11,420 nt of DNA from VGEM01 sp033764265 (GTDB lineage: Bacteria; Pseudomonadota; Alphaproteobacteria; Rhodospirillales; Rhodospirillaceae), in the NCBI GenBank assembly GCA_033764265.1, contig JANRJB010000069.1:1-11420 (forward strand), read 5' to 3'. The translations under genes were made by a program, and so were the position numbers. Every line of letters starts with the position of its first letter. Within the stretch, counting starts at the first letter, position 1. The notes under the pieces were generated by a model, which saw only the letters and a program-made list of their open reading frames with translations, did not search any database and was not told the origin of the DNA. Of this stretch, positions 1 through 4,810 are shown piece by piece.

Positions 1-221
1 TTGGTGATGGTGGCCGCGGAAATGATGGCGGCGCGGTTGAGGTAGCTGTCCTTGGCCGGCGGCGGGCCGATGCAGACGGATTCGTCGGCCAGCCGCACGT
101 GCATCGCCGCGGCGTCGGCGGTGGAATGCACCGCGACCGTCTTGATGCCCATTTCGCGGCAGGCGCGCAGCACGCGCAGCGCGATTTCTCCGCGATTGGC
201 GATCAGCACCTTGTCGAACAT
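1..221 (-). CDS. accC: Biotin carboxylase subunit of acetyl-CoA carboxylase (N-terminal part)
   Basis: Only the first 73 codons are present; the gene runs off the left edge. The product begins MFDKVLIANRGEIALRVLRA, the start typical of AccC, followed by GIKTVAVHSTADAAAMHVRLADE and the SYLN segment of the biotin carboxylase N-terminal (pre-ATP-grasp) domain. AccC carboxylates the biotin on AccB using ATP and bicarbonate, the first half of the acetyl-CoA carboxylase reaction that feeds fatty acid synthesis in the cytoplasm. The ATP-grasp and C-terminal domains lie outside the window. The ATG is 16 nt downstream of the accB stop on the same strand, which fits an aroQ-accB-accC operon. The family assignment is secure. 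Biotin carboxylases of other acyl-CoA carboxylases share this N-terminus, but the accB neighbour decides the identity. Confidence 0.95.
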   Translation of the reverse strand, partial: MFDKVLIANRGEIALRVLRACREMGIKTVAVHSTADAAAMHVRLADESVCIGPPPAKDSYLNRAAIISAATIT

Positions 222-237
222 GTCGGGCCCGGGCCGG

Positions 238-774
238 CTATTCGATGATCATCAAGGGTTCGCCGTATTCCACCGGCGCGGTGTCGGCGACGATGATGCG
301 CGCGACCTTGCCGGCCTTGGGCGCCTTGACCGGGTTGTAGGTTTTCATGGCCTCGATCAGCAGCAGCGTCTGGCCTTCGGCCACGCTGTCGCCCGGCTTC
401 ACGAACGGCGGCTTGCCGGGTTCGGGCGACAGATACGCCACGCCGACCATCGGCGATTTGACCGCGCCCGGATGATTGGCGGCATCCGAGGCCGCGGGTG
501 CCGCGGCCAGCGTCGAGGGCACCGCCGGCTGCGGCGCGGCGGCGACCGGCGCGGCCGGGGCCATCATCGCCATGGTCGGCGCCGAGGCCATCACCGTGTG
601 GTGGGCCGACTTGGCCACCCGTACCCGCACGCCGCCGGCGTCGTACTCGATCTCGGTCAGGCCGGTTTCGTTCAGGATCGCGGCCAGCCGTTTGACCAGG
701 TCGCTGTCCAAGCTGGTGGCCGAGGTTTCCTTGGCGGGTTTGGCGGGGGCCGACTTGGGCTTGTTGAGTTTCAC
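238..774 (-). CDS. accB: Biotin carboxyl carrier protein of acetyl-CoA carboxylase
   Basis: A 178-residue protein if started at GTG 774. It carries biotin between the biotin carboxylase AccC and the carboxyltransferase AccAD. The C-terminal biotinyl domain holds the biotinylation motif EAMKTYNPV, the Lys being the attachment site, preceded by KSPMVGVAYLSPEPGKPPFVKPGD, where PxxPxxxPF corresponds to the 'thumb' region of bacterial AccB. The N-terminal part (SLDSDLVKRLAAILNETGLTEIEY) is the usual dimerisation-type segment, and a long Ala/Pro linker joins the two. An in-frame ATG exists at 849, but that start would lie deep inside aroQ. The GTG at 774 overlaps the aroQ stop as GTGA and has AAAGGA at 785-790, 10 nt upstream, so I prefer it. 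The overlap suggests translational coupling to aroQ. Confidence 0.95.
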   Translation of the reverse strand: MKLNKPKSAPAKPAKETSATSLDSDLVKRLAAILNETGLTEIEYDAGGVRVRVAKSAHHTVMASAPTMAMMAPAAPVAAAPQPAVPSTLAAAPAASDAANHPGAVKSPMVGVAYLSPEPGKPPFVKPGDSVAEGQTLLLIEAMKTYNPVKAPKAGKVARIIVADTAPVEYGEPLMIIE

Positions 775-1229
775 TTGGAACGGGTCCTTTGCAAAAGGTC
801 GGCCATGGCCTCGACCGCCAGGATGTAGCCCTTGGCGCCGAAACCGCAAATCACGCCGGTGGCGGCGCGCGAAACGTAGGAGTGGTGGCGGAACTCCTCG
901 CGCTTGTAGATGTTCGACAGATGCACCTCGACGATCGGCAGATCGGCGGCCAAAAGCGCGTCCAGAATCGCGACGGAGGTGTGGGTATAGGCCGCGGCAT
1001 TGATGATGATGCCGGCGGCGGTACCGCGCGCCGACTGGATCGCCGAGACCAGATCGGCTTCGCTGTTGGATTGCGAGAAATCGACCGCCAGGTCCAGTTT
1101 GGCGCTGGCGGCGACCGTGTCGCGTTCGATGTCCGCAAGGGTGGTGCGGCCATAAATTTCCGGCTCGCGCTGGCCGAGCAGATTCAGGTTGGGGCCATTC
1201 AAGACCAGAATGCGAAGATTGGGCGTCAC
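771..1229 (-). CDS. aroQ: Type II 3-dehydroquinate dehydratase
   Basis: A 152-residue protein, the usual size for the small dodecameric type II enzyme. It converts 3-dehydroquinate to 3-dehydroshikimate in the shikimate pathway. Recognisable motifs are LNGPNLNLLGQREPEIYG near the N-terminus (its Tyr is the catalytic base in the family), the YTHTSVAI segment, and EVHLSNIYKREEFRHHS with the catalytic His and substrate-binding Arg. The usual Asn-Pro before the YTHTS loop reads NAAAYTHTS here, a mild deviation. The start is GTG 1229 (first residues VTPNLRILVLNGPN). No other start codon lies close upstream and no strong Shine-Dalgarno is visible; longer versions reading to 1487 would add a low-complexity arginine/proline-rich stretch crossing the TPP riboswitch. 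It is the first gene of the operon with accB and accC, a common order in proteobacteria. Confidence 0.94.
   Translation of the reverse strand: MTPNLRILVLNGPNLNLLGQREPEIYGRTTLADIERDTVAASAKLDLAVDFSQSNSEADLVSAIQSARGTAAGIIINAAAYTHTSVAILDALLAADLPIVEVHLSNIYKREEFRHHSYVSRAATGVICGFGAKGYILAVEAMADLLQRTRSK
785..790 (-). promoter_or_regulatory. Ribosome binding site deciding the accB start
   Basis: AAAGGA on the minus strand lies 10 nt before GTG 774, inside the end of aroQ. It supports the GTG start of accB over the in-frame ATG at 849. Confidence 0.6.
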
Positions 1230-1280
1230 GAGGGACCGTGCTGCGCGCGAAAGAACCGGGTTCAGACGTAGGCTCAGAGG

Positions 1281-1307
1281 CTTATACCACCGCCGGGCCC
1301 CGGGCAA
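1281..1307 (-). promoter_or_regulatory. Possible promoter of the aroQ-accB-accC operon
   Basis: On the minus strand TTGCCC (1307-1302) and TATAAG (1286-1281) are 15 nt apart, about 50-60 nt upstream of the aroQ GTG. The spacing is short for sigma-70, so this is only a candidate. It is the most promoter-like sequence I see before aroQ. Confidence 0.3.
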
Positions 1308-1328
1308 CCGGGCCGATGCGGCAACGCT

Positions 1329-1372
1329 GGCCAAGCCCAAGCCCGCCAACGAAAAATCGCCCCGGCTTGGCC
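1329..1372. repeat. Inverted repeat upstream of the thiSG promoter
   Basis: GGCCAAGCC (1329-1337) and GGCTTGGCC (1364-1372) are perfect 9-bp inverted arms with a 26-nt spacer, ending 6 nt before the -35 box of the thiSG promoter. It could be a protein-binding site, a hairpin, or chance in GC-rich DNA. No T-run follows on either strand, so it is not an intrinsic terminator. Confidence 0.35.
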
Positions 1373-1378
1373 CTCGAC

Positions 1379-1406
1379 TTGACGGACGCGCGGCGTGCTC
1401 TAGGCT
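1379..1406 (+). promoter_or_regulatory. Sigma-70-type promoter of thiSG
   Basis: TTGACG (1379-1384) matches the -35 consensus in five of six positions. A 16-nt spacer leads to TAGGCT (1401-1406) as a -10 box. The predicted start near 1412-1414 falls exactly where the TPP riboswitch begins, which supports the assignment. Confidence 0.55.
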
Positions 1407-1411
1407 TCGCA

Positions 1412-1545
1412 CCACCGGGGAGCCCCGCCCGCGGCAGAGTCCGTTGCCGCGCTTAGGGGGCTGAGATACGGCCAGGGAAAGGAGCAACTCTCCGCCGGCG
1501 CCGTGACCCGTCGAACCTGCCCTGGATCATGCCAGCGAAGGGAGC
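1412..1545 (+). promoter_or_regulatory. TPP riboswitch (thi box) controlling thiSG
   Basis: The conserved TPP-aptamer blocks occur in order: CCGGGGAGCC (from 1415), GGGGCTGAGAT (1457-1467), GACCCGTCGAACCTG (1505-1519) and TGGATCATGCCAGCGAAGGGAG (1523-1544). The P3 arm is closed by AGCCCC (1421-1426) with GGGGCT (1457-1462) and extended by GCGGCA (1431-1436) with TGCCGC (1445-1450). Between CTGAGA and the second strand of P2 there is an extra stem, ACGGC (1468-1472) with GCCGT (1500-1504), enclosing a smaller GGAG/CTCC hairpin. I could not draw a convincing P1. The final AAGGGAG is both the conserved 3' edge of the aptamer and the Shine-Dalgarno of thiSG, 7 nt before its ATG, so ligand binding should block translation initiation directly. 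No terminator is visible, which also points to translational control. Confidence 0.93.
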
Positions 1546-1551
1546 CCGACC

Positions 1552-2610
1552 ATGACCCATTCCACCCTCGTGCCTGCGCCTTCAACCGCACAAGATAGCC
1601 GACTATCTACAGGGTCCGTCGCGATCGTCGTCAACGGCGAAGACCGCCAGGTCGCCGTCGGTACCACGGTGGCCGGGCTGTTGGATCTGCTGCGCCTCGA
1701 CGGGCGCAAGGTGGCGGTCGAGCGCAACCTGGAAATCGTCGCGAAAAGCGCCTTCGCCGCCACGGTATTGCAGGCCGGTGACCGCCTGGAAATCGTGCAT
1801 TTCATTGGCGGTGGGCGCGAGGACGACGTGGGGCCCGCGCCCGACGACACCTTCACCGTCGCCGGGCAAACCTTCCGTTCGCGTCTTTTGGTCGGCACCG
1901 GCAAGTACAAGGACTTCGAACAGACCGCGCGCGCCATCGCGGCCTCGGGCGCGGAGATCGTCACCGTCGCCGTGCGCCGGGTGAACCTGTCGGACCCGAG
2001 CCAGCCGATGCTGGTCGATTACGTCAGCCCGAAGACCTACACCTACCTGCCCAACACCGCCGGCTGCTACACCGCGCAGGACGCGGTGCGTACACTGCGT
2101 CTCGCACGCGAGGCCGGCGGCTGGAACCTGGTGAAGCTGGAGGTGCTGGGCGACCAGAAGACGCTGTATCCCAACGTGGTCGAGACGCTGGCCGCCGCCG
2201 AGGCGCTGATCAAGGACGGCTTCCAGGTCATGGTCTACACCAGCGACGACCCGATCGTCGCCAAGCGCCTGGAAGATCTGGGCTGCTGCGCGATCATGCC
2301 TCTGGCCGCGCCGATCGGCTCGGGCCTCGGCATCCAGAACCCGGTGAACATCCGCCTGATCATCGAGCAGTCCAAGGTGCCGGTGCTGGTCGACGCCGGC
2401 GTCGGCACCGCGTCGGACGCGGCCATCGCCATGGAACTGGGCTGCGACGGCGTGCTGATGAACACCGCCATCGCCGAGGCCAAGGACCCGATCAGGATGG
2501 CGCGCGCCATGAAGCTGGCGATCGAGGCCGGCCGGCTCGCCTATCTGGCGGGCCGCATGCCCAAGAAGAAATACGCCGATCCGTCCTCGCCGCTGGCGGG
2601 GTTGATTTGA
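1552..2610 (+). CDS. thiSG: Fused sulfur carrier ThiS / thiazole synthase ThiG
   Basis: A 352-residue protein that builds the thiazole phosphate of thiamine from 1-deoxy-xylulose 5-phosphate, dehydroglycine and sulfur. Residues 21-88 are ThiS, a ubiquitin-like fold (SVAIVVNGEDRQVAVGTTVAGLL ending GDRLEIVHFIGGG). Residues about 98-352 are the complete ThiG TIM barrel: RLLVGTGKYKDF, AVRRVNLSD, LPNTAGCYTAQDAVR, WNLVKLEVLGD with the Schiff-base Lys195, MPLAAPIGSGLGIQNP, VPVLVDAGVGTASDAAIAMELG and VLMNTAIAEAKDP. The linker is only about ten residues. Normally the carrier's C-terminal Gly-Gly must be free to become a thiocarboxylate, yet here it is internal. Such fusions are annotated in some bacteria as bifunctional proteins. 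The ATG is fixed by the AAGGGAG ribosome site inside the riboswitch. No thiE, thiO, thiF or thiC lies beside it; the next gene is convergent. Confidence 0.95.
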   Translation: MTHSTLVPAPSTAQDSRLSTGSVAIVVNGEDRQVAVGTTVAGLLDLLRLDGRKVAVERNLEIVAKSAFAATVLQAGDRLEIVHFIGGGREDDVGPAPDDTFTVAGQTFRSRLLVGTGKYKDFEQTARAIAASGAEIVTVAVRRVNLSDPSQPMLVDYVSPKTYTYLPNTAGCYTAQDAVRTLRLAREAGGWNLVKLEVLGDQKTLYPNVVETLAAAEALIKDGFQVMVYTSDDPIVAKRLEDLGCCAIMPLAAPIGSGLGIQNPVNIRLIIEQSKVPVLVDAGVGTASDAAIAMELGCDGVLMNTAIAEAKDPIRMARAMKLAIEAGRLAYLAGRMPKKKYADPSSPLAGLI

Positions 2611-2624
2611 AGCGCGAGATCAAC

Positions 2625-3044
2625 TCAATCGATTTGGCTTCCCAGCAGAACGACTGTTGGCCCTGATTTCAATCGCTGGGCGGCGGCAACCAAGCGTTCA
2701 TCCGCCGTGACAAAACGGGATCCGCGCTGCGAGGCAAGCGCCAAGTATATGCAGTCGTAGGCCGGATGATCGAGTTCCATCGCGAGCGTCACGCACATCT
2801 GCAGCAAGCTGCGCGTTGGAATAAGGTCGACGTTCGCACGGACGAGGGCGGAAGCGGCGATCTCCGCTCCAGCGGGTGTCACGTTTCCGCGCCTGACCTT
2901 TTTCCAAAGTATGTTTGCGCATTCTGAGATCAGGAGATCAGGCGCGATGAGCTTGTGCTCGAACAACCGAATCGCAGCCGTAGAGCCAGACTCCTCAACG
3001 ACCCACTTGATGGCGACACTTGCGTCGACAACAAGTTCAGTCAT
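2625..3044 (-). CDS. vapC: VapC-family PIN-domain toxin (RNase)
   Basis: A 139-residue PIN-domain protein, the standard length for a VapC toxin. These are Mg-dependent RNases that cut specific tRNA or rRNA sites when released from the antitoxin. The acidic metal-binding residues are visible: Asp7 (LVVDASVAIKW), Glu41 (SECANILWK), Asp97 (AYDCIYLALA) and Asp115 (FVTADERLV), so the active site looks intact. Its ATG overlaps the vapB stop as ATGA, giving translational coupling typical of toxin-antitoxin pairs. It converges on thiSG with only 14 nt between the stop codons. By eye the DNA here is less GC-rich than the flanks, which suggests acquisition by transfer. Confidence 0.92.
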   Translation of the reverse strand: MTELVVDASVAIKWVVEESGSTAAIRLFEHKLIAPDLLISECANILWKKVRRGNVTPAGAEIAASALVRANVDLIPTRSLLQMCVTLAMELDHPAYDCIYLALASQRGSRFVTADERLVAAAQRLKSGPTVVLLGSQID

Positions 3045-3277
3045 CGTTCATCCCGTCCCTCGCGAACCAAGACTTCGGACGGAACCTGCGTGCGCCCAGA
3101 TGTGAGCTTGCGGACTTCGGCAGCTAGGGCGATAAAATCGACCTCGGCTTCGCCGCTCAACGTATCGCGCAGAATTCGTCGAACTTCCTCTTCGGCCGAG
3201 TTGCCGTGCCGCGCCGCGCGGCGCTTCAAGCGCGACATCGTCTCGTCGTCGATCTTGCGAATGCTCAGGCTGCCCAT
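3041..3277 (-). CDS. vapB: VapB/FitA-like ribbon-helix-helix antitoxin
   Basis: A 78-residue antitoxin. The N-terminal half, LSIRKIDDETMSRLKRRAARHGNSAEEEVRRILRDTL, is the ribbon-helix-helix pattern of FitA-type antitoxins: an SIRKID beta strand followed by two helices with the AEEEVRRIL signature. The C-terminal half (SGEAEVDFIALAAEVRKLTSGR and onward) would be the tail that wraps and inhibits VapC. It binds its own promoter as a dimer and neutralises the toxin. The ATG at 3277 has GAGGTG 4 nt upstream on the minus strand. The stop overlaps the vapC start. An inverted repeat just upstream is the likely operator, indicating autoregulation. Confidence 0.9.
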   Translation of the reverse strand: MGSLSIRKIDDETMSRLKRRAARHGNSAEEEVRRILRDTLSGEAEVDFIALAAEVRKLTSGRTQVPSEVLVREGRDER

Positions 3278-3293
3278 GGGACACCTCGCGCTC

Positions 3294-3319
3294 TGCTTTC
3301 ATTGAGAGCAATGATAGCA
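3294..3319. promoter_or_regulatory. vapBC operator, FitA-like inverted repeat
   Basis: TGCTTTCATTG (3294-3304) and CAATGATAGCA (3309-3319) are 11-bp inverted arms with one mismatch around AGAG. The outer half-sites TGCTTTCA and TGATAGCA closely resemble, as I recall them, the TGCTATCA/TGATAGCA half-sites bound by gonococcal FitAB. It lies 17 nt upstream of vapB, and on the minus strand TATCAT (3316-3311) could be its -10 box, so binding would occlude RNA polymerase. I see no clear -35. Confidence 0.7.
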
Positions 3320-3342
3320 AACGAGATACGTCCACGGTATGG

Positions 3343-3355
3343 GGCAATTCTTGCC
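3343..3355. promoter_or_regulatory. Palindromic candidate activator site 1 upstream of flgE
   Basis: GGCAA TTC TTGCC (3343-3355) is a 5-bp perfect inverted repeat around three bases. It sits about 85 nt upstream of the -24 element of the flgE sigma-54 promoter, at a distance usual for an enhancer-binding activator. The GGCAA core resembles my recollection of FlbD (ftr) sites of Caulobacter flagellar promoters. Confidence 0.45.
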
Positions 3356-3370
3356 TGGACCATCGGCCCA

Positions 3371-3383
3371 CCGGCAAGAATTC
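3371..3383. promoter_or_regulatory. Candidate activator site 2 upstream of flgE
   Basis: CCGGCAAGAATTC (3371-3383) repeats the GGCAAGAATT block of site 1 in opposite orientation: AATTCTTGCC at 3346-3355 and GGCAAGAATT at 3373-3382 are perfect 10-bp inverted arms, 17 nt apart. Two related sites of this kind suit cooperative binding of a sigma-54 activator. They could instead form a hairpin, but no T-run follows. Confidence 0.4.
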
Positions 3384-3395
3384 ATGGGCGAGGTC

Positions 3396-3408
3396 CGCAC
3401 CAGGTGCG
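3396..3408. promoter_or_regulatory. 13-bp perfect palindrome upstream of flgE
   Basis: CGCACC A GGTGCG is a perfect 6-bp inverted repeat around one central base. It lies 30 nt upstream of the sigma-54 -24 element, between the GGCAA sites and the promoter. Its sequence differs from those sites, so it may bind a different regulator. It is too short for a useful terminator and has no T-run. Confidence 0.4.
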
Positions 3409-3409
3409 C

Positions 3410-3422
3410 TAACTGACTGATA
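3410..3422 (-). promoter_or_regulatory. IHF-like site between activator sites and flgE promoter
   Basis: Read on the minus strand, TATCAGTCAGTTA matches the IHF consensus WATCAANNNNTTR with one mismatch. It sits between the candidate activator sites and the sigma-54 promoter, where IHF bending is commonly needed. One mismatch in a degenerate motif can easily occur by chance. Confidence 0.3.
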
Positions 3423-3438
3423 TTTCTGCATTCCCCCC

Positions 3439-3454
3439 TGGCACGCCGTTTGCA
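3439..3454 (+). promoter_or_regulatory. Sigma-54 (-24/-12) promoter of flgE
   Basis: TGGCAC (3439-3444), five bases, then TTGCA (3450-3454) matches the RpoN consensus TGGCAC-N5-TTGCW completely. The invariant GG (3440-3441) and GC (3452-3453) are separated by exactly 10 nt. Transcription should start near 3465, leaving a leader of about 60 nt before the flgE ATG. Sigma-54 control fits middle/late flagellar hook genes in alphaproteobacteria. Confidence 0.9.
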
Positions 3455-3526
3455 TGTCAGGACCTGACGCCACCGGTGTGCGCGGGCCGTTGTGCCATGG
3501 CCCGACCGGGGAATGACGAGGACGCC

Positions 3527-4798
3527 ATGACGCTCAAGGCCACGTTCAACACCGCTGTGCAGGGCATGCAGGCCCAGTCTCAGCACCTGTCGAACATCTC
3601 GACCAACATCGCCAACGTCAACACCAACGCCTACAAGGTGCAGCGCACCAGCTTTCAGACGCTGCTCAACCACGTCCGTCCGGTGCGCGATGCCAAGTTC
3701 TTCTCGGTCGACACGGTGGACACCCGCGAGGTCGACCGCCAGGGCATCATCACCCAGACCAACCGTACGCTCGATCTGGCCATCAACGGCCGCGGCTTCT
3801 TCGTAACCAACACCGACACCGACCGTTCCGGCACCTGGCAATACACCCGCGACGGCGCCTTGTTCGGCCAGGCGTTCCCGCTCGCCACCGACAGCGACGG
3901 CGACGGCCAAAACGACCAGGGCAGCTACCTCGTGACCTCGACCGGGGCCTACGTCTACGGTTGGGCCGCCGACGAGAACGGCGTGTTCGACGAGCAGGAC
4001 AGCCTGGATGCGCTGACGCCGATCACCATCAACAGCAACGAAATCTTCGCCTCGCGCGCCACCACGGCGATCACGCTGCAGGCCAACGTCTCGGCCGAGG
4101 CGACCGGCCGGCAAAGCGTCGGCCTGCCGTTCGTCGATGCCGCCGGGAATTCGCGTACACTGACGCTGGGCTTCAACGCTTCGCTGACGAACAATTGGAC
4201 GCTGGACGTGTCGTCGCTGAACACCGACTTTCAGAACGTGCCGGTGTCCGTTACGCCGCCGACCGTTGAATTCGACGGGCGCGGCCGGCTGCTGCAGCCC
4301 GCCAACGGCCAGATCGCGGTGACGGTGAACGACGCCACCGGCCCGCAGGTCATCACCATCGATATCTCCCGCATCACCCAGTTCCGCGCCGACGGCGACC
4401 TGACCACCCAGGTGATCGAGCAGGACGGTTTCCTGCAGGGCCGGCTGGACAAGACGTTCTTCGACGAAAACGGCGTGCTGTACGGCAGCTACACCAACCG
4501 CGGCCTGAAACCGCTGTTCAAGCTGCCGATCGCCACCTTCGCCGCGCCCAACAGCCTGGACGCCAAGTCGGGCAACTTCTTCACCGAGACGCGCGAAGCC
4601 GGCGCGCGCACGCTGAACGCACTGTCGGCCGCGCCCAACGTCGCCGACATCCGGATCGGGGCGCTGGAAACGTCCAACGTCGACCTGGCCGACCAGTTCA
4701 CCAAGATGATCGTGACCCAACGCGCCTATTCGAGCTCGGCCACCGTGTTGCGCACCGCCGACGAAATGACCCAGCAGGCCCGCGACCTGAAGCGGTAA
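3527..4798 (+). CDS. flgE: Flagellar hook protein FlgE
   Basis: A 423-residue hook-type axial protein that polymerises outside the cell into the curved hook linking rod to filament, after export by the flagellar type III apparatus. The N-terminal rod-like helix motif is present (FNTAVQGMQAQSQHLSNIST and NIANVNTNAYKVQR), followed by the DLAINGRGFFV signature and the YTRDGA block. The FlgE-type middle (FDENGVLYGSYTNRGLKPL, IATFAAPNSLDAKSGNFF) and the C-terminal IGALETSNVDLADQFTKMIVTQRAYSSSATVLRTADEM follow. Residues 122-130 read DSDGDGQND, a DxDxDGxxD pattern resembling a calcium-binding loop. ATG 3527 is preferred over upstream GTG 3476 because GAGGA (3518-3522) lies 4 nt before it and the family N-terminus begins there. 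No other flagellar gene is nearby. FlgF/FlgG share the termini, but length and middle domain favour FlgE. Confidence 0.9.
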   Translation: MTLKATFNTAVQGMQAQSQHLSNISTNIANVNTNAYKVQRTSFQTLLNHVRPVRDAKFFSVDTVDTREVDRQGIITQTNRTLDLAINGRGFFVTNTDTDRSGTWQYTRDGALFGQAFPLATDSDGDGQNDQGSYLVTSTGAYVYGWAADENGVFDEQDSLDALTPITINSNEIFASRATTAITLQANVSAEATGRQSVGLPFVDAAGNSRTLTLGFNASLTNNWTLDVSSLNTDFQNVPVSVTPPTVEFDGRGRLLQPANGQIAVTVNDATGPQVITIDISRITQFRADGDLTTQVIEQDGFLQGRLDKTFFDENGVLYGSYTNRGLKPLFKLPIATFAAPNSLDAKSGNFFTETREAGARTLNALSAAPNVADIRIGALETSNVDLADQFTKMIVTQRAYSSSATVLRTADEMTQQARDLKR

Positions 4799-4810
4799 GC
4801 GACCACGAGG

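Noticed and set aside
52..1003. Plus-strand open frames opposite accB and aroQ
   Set aside because: They are shadows of conserved genes; the translations are Arg/Ala/Gly-rich and lack ribosome sites.
1127..1229. The altered NAAAYTHTS loop and weak ribosome site of aroQ as signs of a decayed gene
   Set aside because: Catalytic Tyr, His and Arg motifs and the length are all normal, so the gene looks functional.
3346..3382. The 10-bp inverted arms read as an intrinsic terminator hairpin
   Set aside because: No T-run follows, no gene ends there on either strand, and the position upstream of a sigma-54 promoter fits activator sites better.
3299..4720. A 473-codon open frame on the minus strand opposite flgE
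   Set aside because: Its translation is Val/Gly/Arg-rich with no recognisable domain, and flgE on the other strand has full family signatures and a promoter.
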